A stretch of DNA of 7,950 nt from JAGVPT01 sp035505655 (GTDB taxonomy: Bacteria > Bacteroidota > Ignavibacteria > UBA10030 > UBA8401): assembly GCA_035505655.1 (NCBI GenBank), contig DATJQP010000044.1:1-7950 (forward strand), read 5' to 3'. Both the position numbers and the translations under genes were made by a program. A model generated the notes under the pieces. It was not told the origin of the DNA. It searched no databases and was given only the letters and a program-made list of their open reading frames with translations. Positions 1 through 5,271 of this stretch are shown here, one piece after another. How positions within the stretch are numbered: the stretch's first letter is position 1; every line of letters begins with the position of its first letter.

Positions 1-4
1 ATCA

Positions 5-1096
5 ATGAAAACACCTCTCTACTTCTTGTTCTCTGCCGCCGTCGGATTGTTCCTGCATGCCTCTGCTCTGGCGCAGATTTCGATAAGCTCCAGCGATGTG
101 CTTGGGGACTATGTATCGGGGAAATCTCTATTCGGGTATTCATCATCGGATACCGTGGTCATGAACATTGGCTCGGCATCCAGTTCTTCGGCACAGACCT
201 GGACCGCGCCATCCGTCAAGATCAATGATTCACTCCGGCTGGACGGCATTGCTCCATCGTCGACCCCCTACAGCGCAAGTTTTCCCGGGGCAACGTACGC
301 GCAGGCGGCCTCCCTTACGGAAGGGCCTTTGTCGGTCTCATTCTATGCGTACTACAAACTTTCCAACGATTCGCTCATAGCTCTCGGAAGCGTGCAACAT
401 CTGAAGGGATCGAGCGGCGGTGTCACGCTTGACTCGACCGCATTCAAGACTTCCCCTCAAGCCGTCTTCGTCTTTCCGTTGCAATTAGGAAAATCAATAA
501 CCCATCAAACGGACACGATCTATTCACAAGGAGCCGATGTTGAAACGGAAACTGAGACGGACAATTTTGACGCGTACGGCACGTTGACGCTTCCCAACGG
601 TTCGTTCCCGGCACTTCGCGAGACAGGCACAAATGTGACAAAGATCTACGTCAGCGGATCCCTCGCTAATACTGTTACAAGTTACACAATTACGTGGCTA
701 ACGGAATCTGGAAATCAGTTAGAGGTGCAACTCGATACGCTCTCAACCGGAAGCGTGAGGGTGCATTCAATCTCAATGTTCTATTTTGGCGCAACGCCGG
801 CGACAGCTGTAAAATCGTCCGACCAACTGCCGGGGAGTTTTGCGCTGAGCCAGAACTATCCTAACCCTTTCAACCCCACGACCGAGATTGGGTTCCAGAT
901 TCCAAAGAACAGCCGCGTCTCGCTGAAAGTATACGATGCTCTTGGGAGGGAAGTCGCGACGTTGGTGGATGCAGACCGTCCAGCGGGGAGCTATTCAGTC
1001 ACTTTCAACGGAGCGGGTCTTCCGAGTGGGGTCTACTTCTATCGCATTCAAGCAGGAGAGCATTCGATGACGAAGAAGCTTGTGCTCGTGAAGTAG
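5..1096 (+). CDS. Secreted protein with C-terminal type IX secretion (type A) sorting domain
   Basis: Protein of 363 residues. Residues 1-23 form a Sec signal peptide (short basic start, hydrophobic core, cleavage site 'ALA' before Q24). The body, about 24-275, is Ser/Thr-rich and beta-strand-like; I recognise no domain in it and no catalytic motif. Residues 279-363 are a clear T9SS type A sorting domain: 'LSQNYPNPFNPTTEI' (281-295), 'VYDALGREVATLVD' (309-322), 'LPSGVYFYRI' (339-348) and a basic end 'KKLVLVK'. By family knowledge this domain directs export through T9SS, followed by removal and usually cell-surface anchoring or release. The cargo function is unknown. Only four bases precede the ATG, so promoter and ribosome site lie outside the window. 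It converges on punA. The sorting domain is near certain; the role of the body is not assigned. Confidence 0.93.
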   Translation: MKTPLYFLFSAAVGLFLHASALAQISISSSDVLGDYVSGKSLFGYSSSDTVVMNIGSASSSSAQTWTAPSVKINDSLRLDGIAPSSTPYSASFPGATYAQAASLTEGPLSVSFYAYYKLSNDSLIALGSVQHLKGSSGGVTLDSTAFKTSPQAVFVFPLQLGKSITHQTDTIYSQGADVETETETDNFDAYGTLTLPNGSFPALRETGTNVTKIYVSGSLANTVTSYTITWLTESGNQLEVQLDTLSTGSVRVHSISMFYFGATPATAVKSSDQLPGSFALSQNYPNPFNPTTEIGFQIPKNSRVSLKVYDALGREVATLVDADRPAGSYSVTFNGAGLPSGVYFYRIQAGEHSMTKKLVLVK

Positions 1097-1107
1097 GGAG
1101 AGGGATA

Positions 1108-1127
1108 CGCATCCCGCCAGGGATGCG
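1108..1127. terminator. Perfect 8-bp hairpin between convergent genes (no T-tract)
   Basis: CGCATCCC (1108-1115), loop GCCA, GGGATGCG (1120-1127). It begins 12 nt after the stop of the sorting-domain gene and lies 40 nt beyond the punA stop on the other strand. Neither strand has a run of T after the stem, so it is not a canonical intrinsic terminator. It may stabilise 3' ends or act as a weak bidirectional terminator. The position supports that role; the function is inferred. Confidence 0.45.
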
Positions 1128-1166
1128 CCGATTGGATAGAGTACGAGAAGAAAGGGAAGGAGGCGG

Positions 1167-1991
1167 TCAGAGTCCCAGGACGATCGCCGACAGGAGCTTG
1201 ACGAAGTCGGAGTTCACTCTTCCGGCCACCTCCTTCACCTCCTCATGCGCCAGCTTTCCAGCGGCAATTCCGGTCGCCATGTTTGTAATGCATGAAATCC
1301 CCAAAACGTTCATTCCATAGTTCCCCCCGACGATAATCTCTGGAACCGTCGACATTCCGACGGCATCGGCTCCAAACCTCTTCATCATCGCAATCTCCGA
1401 GGCAGACTCGTACGATGGACCTTTTGTCCAGCAGTACACTCCCTCTTTGAGCTTTATTCCATAAGTATCCGCCGAGGCGCGCGCGAGTTCCATGAGTCGC
1501 TTGCTGAATGGAGGCCTGTATTCCGTCGACGCCTTGCCGATCCTGCCCGACAGAGGATTCTCAAATGAGAGATTGATGTAGTCCGTGATCAACATGAGGT
1601 CGCCGGGTTTGAAGTCGCGATTGACGCCTCCGGCGGCATTGGTGACGACGAGGTCGGAAACCCCGAGTGCGTGGGCCAACTCGATCGGATACACAACGAC
1701 GTCGAGGTCATTGCTCTCGTAGAAATGAGTTCTTCCCTGAAATACGAGGAGTTCCGGTGATGCGTTCTTGCCGGATTGAATCGTGCCGGCGAGGATCTTC
1801 CCGGCGTGTCCTTCGACGGTGGAGAGTGGATAATGGGGGACTTCCCCGGCACTGAGGACTCTTGATTCTGAGAGGAGGGAGGCGAAGTTGCCGAGCCCGG
1901 ACCCAAGGATAACCGCAGCTTTCGGCCGGGCATTCATCTTCCCCGCTACATAGTCGGCCGACTCTCTAAGATTCTTCCTGAGATTCTTCAT
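1167..1991 (-). CDS. punA: Purine nucleoside phosphorylase (trimeric PNP-I family)
   Basis: Cytoplasmic enzyme of 274 residues that phosphorolyses (deoxy)inosine and (deoxy)guanosine to free base and (deoxy)ribose 1-phosphate. Family landmarks appear in order: phosphate loop 'GSGLG' (30-34), 'STVEGHAG' (57-64), 'FQGRTHFYE' (84-92) with R87 and H89, 'VVTNAAGGVN' (115-124), 'GPSYESASE' (191-199) with E195 as the expected purine-binding acid, 'GADAVGMSTVPE' (207-218), 'ITN' with N237, and H249 in 'AHEEV'. The Asn at 237 matches the 6-oxopurine-specific enzymes such as human PNP. Length is normal for the family. The reading frame is open for another 125 codons upstream, but that part overlaps tdk in another frame and is not PNP-like. 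The ATG at 1991 has AGGAG just before it and gives the expected N-terminal helix. It lies 64 nt downstream of tdk on the same strand and is probably co-transcribed with it. Other bacterial names for this family (deoD-like, pupG) could also be used. Confidence 0.95.
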   Translation of the reverse strand: MKNLRKNLRESADYVAGKMNARPKAAVILGSGLGNFASLLSESRVLSAGEVPHYPLSTVEGHAGKILAGTIQSGKNASPELLVFQGRTHFYESNDLDVVVYPIELAHALGVSDLVVTNAAGGVNRDFKPGDLMLITDYINLSFENPLSGRIGKASTEYRPPFSKRLMELARASADTYGIKLKEGVYCWTKGPSYESASEIAMMKRFGADAVGMSTVPEIIVGGNYGMNVLGISCITNMATGIAAGKLAHEEVKEVAGRVNSDFVKLLSAIVLGL

Positions 1992-1993
1992 CT

Positions 1994-1998
1994 CTCCT
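1994..1998 (-). promoter_or_regulatory. Ribosome binding site fixing the punA start
   Basis: AGGAG on the minus strand, only 2 nt before the ATG at 1991. The spacing is tighter than usual. It is nonetheless the only good Shine-Dalgarno near an in-frame start that keeps the full PNP fold, and it argues against the longer open frame that runs into tdk. Confidence 0.6.
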
Positions 1999-2055
1999 GG
2001 CTGTCTGACCGATGAGCGATAGGCGAAAAGAATAAGGGTCGGGAGCAGGCTGCCG

Positions 2056-2628
2056 TCACTCGACCGGTGGTCGGAAACACTTTCGACAGCGCGCTTCGTA
2101 GACATCTTTTGCGCCGACAACGACCCGTTCGTGCGAGTCCGAGGTTCGCTGAGTTCGGTCGGCGGGGTTCCCGCAGACGACGCAAATCGCCAGAGTCTTT
2201 GTGATATATTCAGCGACCGCGAGGAGCTGGGGCATAGGCTCGAACGGCTTTCCGCGGTAGTCCTGGTCCAGCCCCGCAACGATAACCCGCTTGCCGGCAT
2301 TGGCGAGCTCTTCGCACGCATCGACCAGGCCAAGGTCGAAGAACTGCCCTTCGTCGACTCCGACAACCTGCGCGTCGCGTGACTGCGAGAGGATCTCAGA
2401 AGGGGACTCGACCACCGTTGAGATCAACGATTGATCGCTGTGAGAGACAATGTGGCTGGAACTGTAGCGGTTGTCCAGTCTCGGCTTGAATATCATCACC
2501 TTCTGGCGGGCGATCTGAGCTCGTCTCATCCGCCGAATCAACTCCTCGGTCTTGCCGCTGAACATGCAGCCGACAATGACTTCAATCCAACCTACCGATT
2601 GCTGTGTTGAGTGAGAAAAGTCTTCCAT
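2056..2628 (-). CDS. tdk: Thymidine kinase (type II, TK1-like)
   Basis: Cytoplasmic salvage enzyme of 190 residues: thymidine + ATP gives dTMP + ADP, usually inhibited by dTTP. Visible landmarks are the P-loop 'GCMFSGKT' (20-27), 'IFKPRLDNRY' (46-55), Walker B-like 'VDEGQFF' (91-97) with the catalytic Glu at 93, 'GLDQDYRGKPF' (119-129), and a zinc site made of C149-x2-C152 and C181-x2-C184. The substrate-binding lasso is 'VGAKDVYEARC' (171-181). Length is typical. The frame also has an ATG at 2703, but that codon lies in the -35 box of the promoter at 2675-2703, and the extra 25 residues are not family-like, so the ATG at 2628 is chosen. Its ribosome site is weak (GAGA about 15 nt upstream). 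It is first in a two-gene unit with punA, and a transcript from 2675-2703 would have a leader of about 40 nt. Confidence 0.96.
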   Translation of the reverse strand: MEDFSHSTQQSVGWIEVIVGCMFSGKTEELIRRMRRAQIARQKVMIFKPRLDNRYSSSHIVSHSDQSLISTVVESPSEILSQSRDAQVVGVDEGQFFDLGLVDACEELANAGKRVIVAGLDQDYRGKPFEPMPQLLAVAEYITKTLAICVVCGNPADRTQRTSDSHERVVVGAKDVYEARCRKCFRPPVE

Positions 2629-2674
2629 AAATGCACAGATTCTCGTGGACGTTGCCGTGTGGACTTGGGAAAAA

Positions 2675-2703
2675 AATATAGAGAAATGGGGGTGGAAAAG
2701 CAA
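2675..2703 (-). promoter_or_regulatory. Sigma-70-like promoter of tdk-punA
   Basis: On the minus strand, -35 TTGCTT (2703-2698), a 17-nt spacer and -10 TATATT (2680-2675), with a T-run following the -10. Expected transcription start is near 2668, about 40 nt before the tdk ATG. The rest of the gap to the metallophosphoesterase gene (2704-2843) holds only a small C(TTCG)G-capped hairpin (2737-2753) and no convincing terminator or gene. Confidence 0.6.
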
Positions 2704-2843
2704 TTGCCGGTTTCACCACGTCAGACAGGTTGCTCCATCGTCTTCGGAACGATCGGGAGCGGGACGACCCCGGATTGACCTCGGTGAGCCCGCTGATCTT
2801 AAGAGGCAATGCAGGACGCAGGACATTGGTCCAGGCCCTCACA

Positions 2844-4094
2844 CTATGCACGCTGGAGAGTTATCCTGGTAAGTTCCGGAGGGCAATTGATTCGGATCGG
2901 AACTCCCACAGTTCCGATTCCACGGGTGACGTACATCTGAGACTCTCCCGTCCGGTAAAGTCCCCAGATGTACTTCGAGAAGAGTGACGCGGGAGAAATG
3001 GTGAGGTTGCCGACCCTTGCAAAAACGACTTGGCCGCCGTGGGTGTGCCCGGCGAGAGTCAGGTCGATGTTGCGTGCGGTGAACTCGTCCATATAATAGG
3101 GCTTGTGGCAGAGAAGTATCCGGGGAGACGCGTTGGTAACCGCCGAGAGGGCAAGGCCGAGATATTTCTCGGCGTTGGTATTCATCGGGATATCATCAAC
3201 TCCCACGAGGTTGATGAACGAGTTCCCCTTGCTTATTTTCACGGCATCGTTGCGGAGCAACTTGATGCCGCATCCGTCGATCCTTTTGGCTACTTCGTCG
3301 ACATCAGCGAAGAAGTCGTGATTGCCGAGGCATCCATAAACTCCGTAGGGAGCGTGAAGCGCCGAAAACGCCTCTGCACAGGGATAGACTTCCTCGGTCT
3401 GGCTATTGACAAAATCCCCCGGGACGAAGATGATATCTGTTTTAAGTTCGTTGACGGCGGCGGCATAGTCGGCCATTTGTTCTTTCGTCATGAAGACACT
3501 GGAGTGAATATCGCTGACGAGGCCGACCGTAAAGCCTCCAAATTCATCGGGAAGGTTCTTGATCTTGACAACCCTGTCGGTAATCTCGTAATCATCCCTG
3601 TCGACAACCCCCTTCGTTGCGCCAATAAAGGAGTAGCCCGAGAGGGCGAGCGCACCGCTCCTTAGAAAGACCCGCCGCGAGTTTTCGAACTTTGTAAAGG
3701 CCGGTCTCATTCTGACCTCTCTGACGCGGGCGTGGACCGCCGAAACGCGATTCGCGATCCAATAGAGGAGATCAAAAGGAAGGCGAAGGAGTTTCAAAAT
3801 CAGGAGAACAAGAAAAAGAAAGAGCGTCGCACCCTCCCAGACGTAGGTCGGATATATCATCAGTTGCAGGAGGAGGTCTGAGACTTTGTAAGCCAGGAAG
3901 GGGACGAACATGAAAAAGAGGAAGACAGCATTGAAGAGCAGAAAGACTGTCGTGGCCCAGCTCGCGGCTGCGCGAGGGAGGCGCGGGGTTGTCGCGATGA
4001 CCTTCGTGACCCGGCGGCAGAGATACCATTGTCCTGAAAAAAGAAAAACGGGGATGACAAACCGAAAGATGAAATACAGAGGGGTGCCGCTCAT
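2844..4094 (-). CDS. Membrane-anchored metallophosphoesterase (YkuE/YaeI-like calcineurin fold)
   Basis: Protein of 416 residues. The N-terminal part has three hydrophobic segments (about 5-20, 47-68 and 88-112). A basic stretch follows, then 'SRRVFLRSG' (139-147) and a short hydrophobic run (148-159), resembling a twin-arginine signal placed inside the protein. The C-terminal half is a two-metal phosphoesterase: 'SDIH' (194-197), 'PGDFVN' (225-230), 'GNHD' (257-260), H330 in 'LLCHKP', and 'GHTHGG' (349-354). All metal ligands expected for the superfamily are present, so it should be active. YkuE/YaeI relatives are reported to act on lipid-linked sugars such as UDP-diacylglucosamine or lipid-exposed phosphates; the substrate here is unknown. 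The start at 4094 follows a strong GGGAGGAG site. It is transcribed divergently from secG and is 215 nt upstream of tdk, which has its own promoter, so it is probably monocistronic. Confidence 0.9.
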   Translation of the reverse strand: MSGTPLYFIFRFVIPVFLFSGQWYLCRRVTKVIATTPRLPRAAASWATTVFLLFNAVFLFFMFVPFLAYKVSDLLLQLMIYPTYVWEGATLFLFLVLLILKLLRLPFDLLYWIANRVSAVHARVREVRMRPAFTKFENSRRVFLRSGALALSGYSFIGATKGVVDRDDYEITDRVVKIKNLPDEFGGFTVGLVSDIHSSVFMTKEQMADYAAAVNELKTDIIFVPGDFVNSQTEEVYPCAEAFSALHAPYGVYGCLGNHDFFADVDEVAKRIDGCGIKLLRNDAVKISKGNSFINLVGVDDIPMNTNAEKYLGLALSAVTNASPRILLCHKPYYMDEFTARNIDLTLAGHTHGGQVVFARVGNLTISPASLFSKYIWGLYRTGESQMYVTRGIGTVGVPIRINCPPELTRITLQRA

Positions 4095-4146
4095 GCTCCT
4101 CCCACCTCATTCCTTGTCCTTTGGCAATCGCTCTGGCCCATATTTC

Positions 4147-4175
4147 AATATAGGGAAACCGCGCCTGGATTTCCA
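4147..4175 (-). promoter_or_regulatory. Probable promoter of the metallophosphoesterase gene
   Basis: On the minus strand, -35 TGGAAA (4175-4170, 4 of 6 matches to TTGACA), a 17-nt spacer and -10 TATATT (4152-4147). Expected start is near 4140, about 45 nt before the ATG. The -10 sits inside a short inverted repeat (ATATT at 4140-4144, AATAT at 4147-4151, flanked by CCC and GGG) that could be an operator or simply part of an AT-rich -10. Confidence 0.42.
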
Positions 4176-4493
4176 CCTTCTCTGCACTCCAACGTCGCGA
4201 GGCCGTTCCTTCTCTCTAGCCAGGGGTCGTTGAGGCGCTGAGCTCAATGACTGATGGAGAGACCGTCCGGAGTTTCATTCGGGAGACATCTCCCAAATCC
4301 GCATTTCCATCGAACGGTGGTGTGGCCTCCTGAGGTTGGTGTGACCGATCAAGATGGATTCCCGGCGGAAATACCGCCGTGCGACATTGCAGATAAGCCG
4401 CTCACATATGGGAGTGAGGCTGTCGAAGTAGCTGTCGACGCGCAGCTATCAGGCGGATACCCAGAAGACTCCGTTACCTATCGAAGATTCCTC

Positions 4494-4522
4494 TTGATTT
4501 TGGACGACGCATTTGCTATTTT
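4494..4522 (+). promoter_or_regulatory. Probable promoter of secG-tRNA-Lys
   Basis: -35 TTGATT (4494-4499), a 17-nt spacer and -10 TATTTT (4517-4522). Expected start is near 4529, giving a leader of about 50 nt that would contain the hairpin at 4538-4553. Confidence 0.5.
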
Positions 4523-4537
4523 GTTCCTGCGTGAAAC

Positions 4538-4559
4538 GCCCAGGGTCATGGGCTTTTTT
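4538..4559 (+). terminator. Hairpin plus T6 directly upstream of secG (attenuator or upstream terminator)
   Basis: GCCCA (4538-4542), loop GGGTCA, TGGGC (4549-4553), then six T (4554-4559). It has the form of a short intrinsic terminator and ends 6 nt before the secG ribosome site. It could attenuate transcription from the promoter at 4494-4522, or end a transcript from further upstream. The 5-bp stem is short, so it may be weak. Confidence 0.45.
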
Positions 4560-4579
4560 GTTATTGAGGAGTCATTGGC

Positions 4580-4921
4580 ATGTATACGTTTTTTGTTTCG
4601 ATAGAAGTTCTCGTCAGCGTTCTTCTCATCATCGTGATTCTGATGCAGAATAGTAAAGGTGGTGGGCTTGCGGGAACGTTCGGCGGTGGAAATATCGGGA
4701 CCGTCTTCGGAGTTCGAAGAACGGCGGATTTCCTGACACGCTCGACCACGATCCTCGCGACGACGTTTGTTGTCCTGGCGTTGCTTATCAATATATTCTT
4801 CCTTCCCGGGAAGGGGGCCTCTTCGAAAGAGAGCGTCATCCAGAACGGGCAGGCAACGGTCCCGGCATCACAGCTTCCGCCGCCCTCGCAGCCGCAACCC
4901 GGATCTGCCCAACCGAAGTGA
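4580..4921 (+). CDS. secG: Preprotein translocase subunit SecG
   Basis: Small inner-membrane protein of 113 residues that joins SecYE and assists SecA-driven export. It shows the SecG pattern: first membrane helix (about 4-22), the signature loop 'LMQNSKGGGLAGTFGGG' (21-37) followed by 'TVFGVRRTADFLTR' (41-54), and a second helix (about 56-75). A Pro/Gln/Ser-rich tail (about 80-113) follows, as is common and variable in this family. The ATG has a good GAGGAG site 8 nt upstream (4566-4571). The tRNA-Lys gene starts 18 nt after the stop, and one terminator at 5021-5043 serves both, so they are probably transcribed together. Codon and motif evidence leave little doubt. Confidence 0.96.
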   Translation: MYTFFVSIEVLVSVLLIIVILMQNSKGGGLAGTFGGGNIGTVFGVRRTADFLTRSTTILATTFVVLALLINIFFLPGKGASSKESVIQNGQATVPASQLPPPSQPQPGSAQPK

Positions 4922-4939
4922 TCATTCGGCCGGCTCCAG

Positions 4940-5012
4940 GCACCCATGGCTCAATTGGTAGAGCAACTGACTCTTAATCAGTGGGTTCCAGGTTCGAGTC
5001 CTGGTGGGTGCA
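4940..5012 (+). tRNA. tRNA-Lys (anticodon CUU)
   Basis: Complete 73-nt cloverleaf. The acceptor stem is GCACCCA/TGGGTGC, the D stem GCTC/GAGC, and the anticodon stem ACTGA (4966-4970) with TCAGT (4978-4982). The 7-nt loop CTCTTAA places CTT at 4973-4975. The T arm is CCAGG-TTCGAGT-CCTGG and the discriminator is A73 at 5012. It reads AAG codons. The 3' CCA is not encoded (the next bases are CAA), so it must be added after transcription. It is downstream of secG and ahead of an intrinsic terminator. Confidence 0.97.
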
Positions 5013-5020
5013 CAAAAAAA

Positions 5021-5043
5021 TGCCTGCTTAAGCAGGCATTTTT
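5021..5043 (+). terminator. Intrinsic terminator of secG-tRNA-Lys
   Basis: TGCCTGC (5021-5027), loop TTAA, GCAGGCA (5032-5038), then five T (5039-5043). A run of seven A (5014-5020) precedes the stem, so the element could also work on the opposite strand. It begins 9 nt after the tRNA. Confidence 0.92.
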
Positions 5044-5051
5044 CATTTCAG

Positions 5052-5085
5052 GGGGTTTTATCTTTCGGGACTTCCATAATACCCC
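5052..5085. repeat. Imperfect 10-bp inverted repeat upstream of the barrel-operon promoter
   Basis: GGGGTTTTAT (5052-5061) pairs with ATAATACCCC (5076-5085) with a single T-T mismatch across a 14-nt loop. It ends 19 nt before the -35 box at 5105. It could be an operator for an activator or repressor, or a second hairpin behind the tRNA terminator. It has no T-tract of its own. Confidence 0.4.
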
Positions 5086-5104
5086 TCAAAACGGTAGTTT
5101 CTGC

Positions 5105-5132
5105 TTGACAAATCTAAAATTTCTGTTATATT
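5105..5132 (+). promoter_or_regulatory. Strong extended -10 promoter of the barrel-TPR-MotA operon
   Basis: Perfect -35 TTGACA (5105-5110), a 16-nt AT-rich spacer and -10 TATATT (5127-5132), with TG at 5124-5125 forming an extended -10 (TGtTATATT). This is the best promoter match in the window. Expected start is near 5139. Confidence 0.75.
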
Positions 5133-5138
5133 ACTGCC

Positions 5139-5271
5139 AATTAGGCGGAATTCTGCAAGAAGTTTTTAAATTGTTTGCGGTAATTTCTTCTAAATATGGA
5201 ATGCTGGTTATAGGATCGCGCTGCAGGATGCTTCTGGTAACCGAACCACTCACTATGCGCAGACAACTACT
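5139..5271 (+). other. Leader of about 133 nt before the barrel gene, without a Shine-Dalgarno
   Basis: The stretch from the predicted transcription start to the ATG at 5272 is AT-rich at first and mixed later. No purine-rich ribosome site precedes the ATG. It holds tiny frames only: a 5-codon ATG frame at 5196-5213, and a frame opening at ATG 5228 that ends at 5302 and overlaps the start of the barrel gene (24 codons). No riboswitch fold is recognised. A translational-coupling or leader-peptide role is possible but unsupported. Confidence 0.35.

Larger units (their letters stand above)
4095..4579. other. 485-nt divergent intergenic region with clustered inverted repeats
   Basis: No credible gene is seen. 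The only open frame of note (4254-4604, plus) has no ribosome site, follows an in-frame stop directly and runs into secG. Several short inverted repeats lie on the secG side: TTGAG/CTCAA (4230-4247), GGGAGA/TCTCCC (4281-4294), CCTC/GAGG (4326-4335), CGGCGG-AAATA-CCGCCG (4363-4379), CTCAC/GTGAG (4401-4418) and TAGCTG/CAGCTA (4429-4448). Three have perfect 6-bp arms, more than I would expect by chance in about 220 nt. They could be part of a structured leader or small RNA, or be fortuitous. I recognise no known RNA family (SRP, 6S, RNase P, tmRNA or riboswitch). Confidence 0.4.

Noticed and set aside
1992..2366. N-terminal extension of the punA reading frame to an ATG at 2366
   Set aside because: It overlaps tdk in another frame, has no PNP-like sequence, and the ATG at 1991 with AGGAG gives a normal-length enzyme.
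2629..2703. N-terminal extension of tdk to the ATG at 2703
   Set aside because: That codon lies in the -35 box of the predicted promoter, and the added residues are not family-like.
3030..3665. Long plus-strand open frame of 211 codons
   Set aside because: It is antisense to the conserved catalytic half of the metallophosphoesterase and is explained by that gene's codon use; no ribosome site or recognisable domain.
4254..4604. Plus-strand open frame of 116 codons before secG
   Set aside because: No ribosome site, stop codon directly upstream, overlaps the secG start and its terminator-like hairpin, and resembles no family I know. I cannot fully exclude a decayed gene.
4940..5085. tRNA 3' end as an attachment site for a mobile element
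   Set aside because: No integrase, no repeat of the tRNA 3' end within the window, and core genes on both sides.
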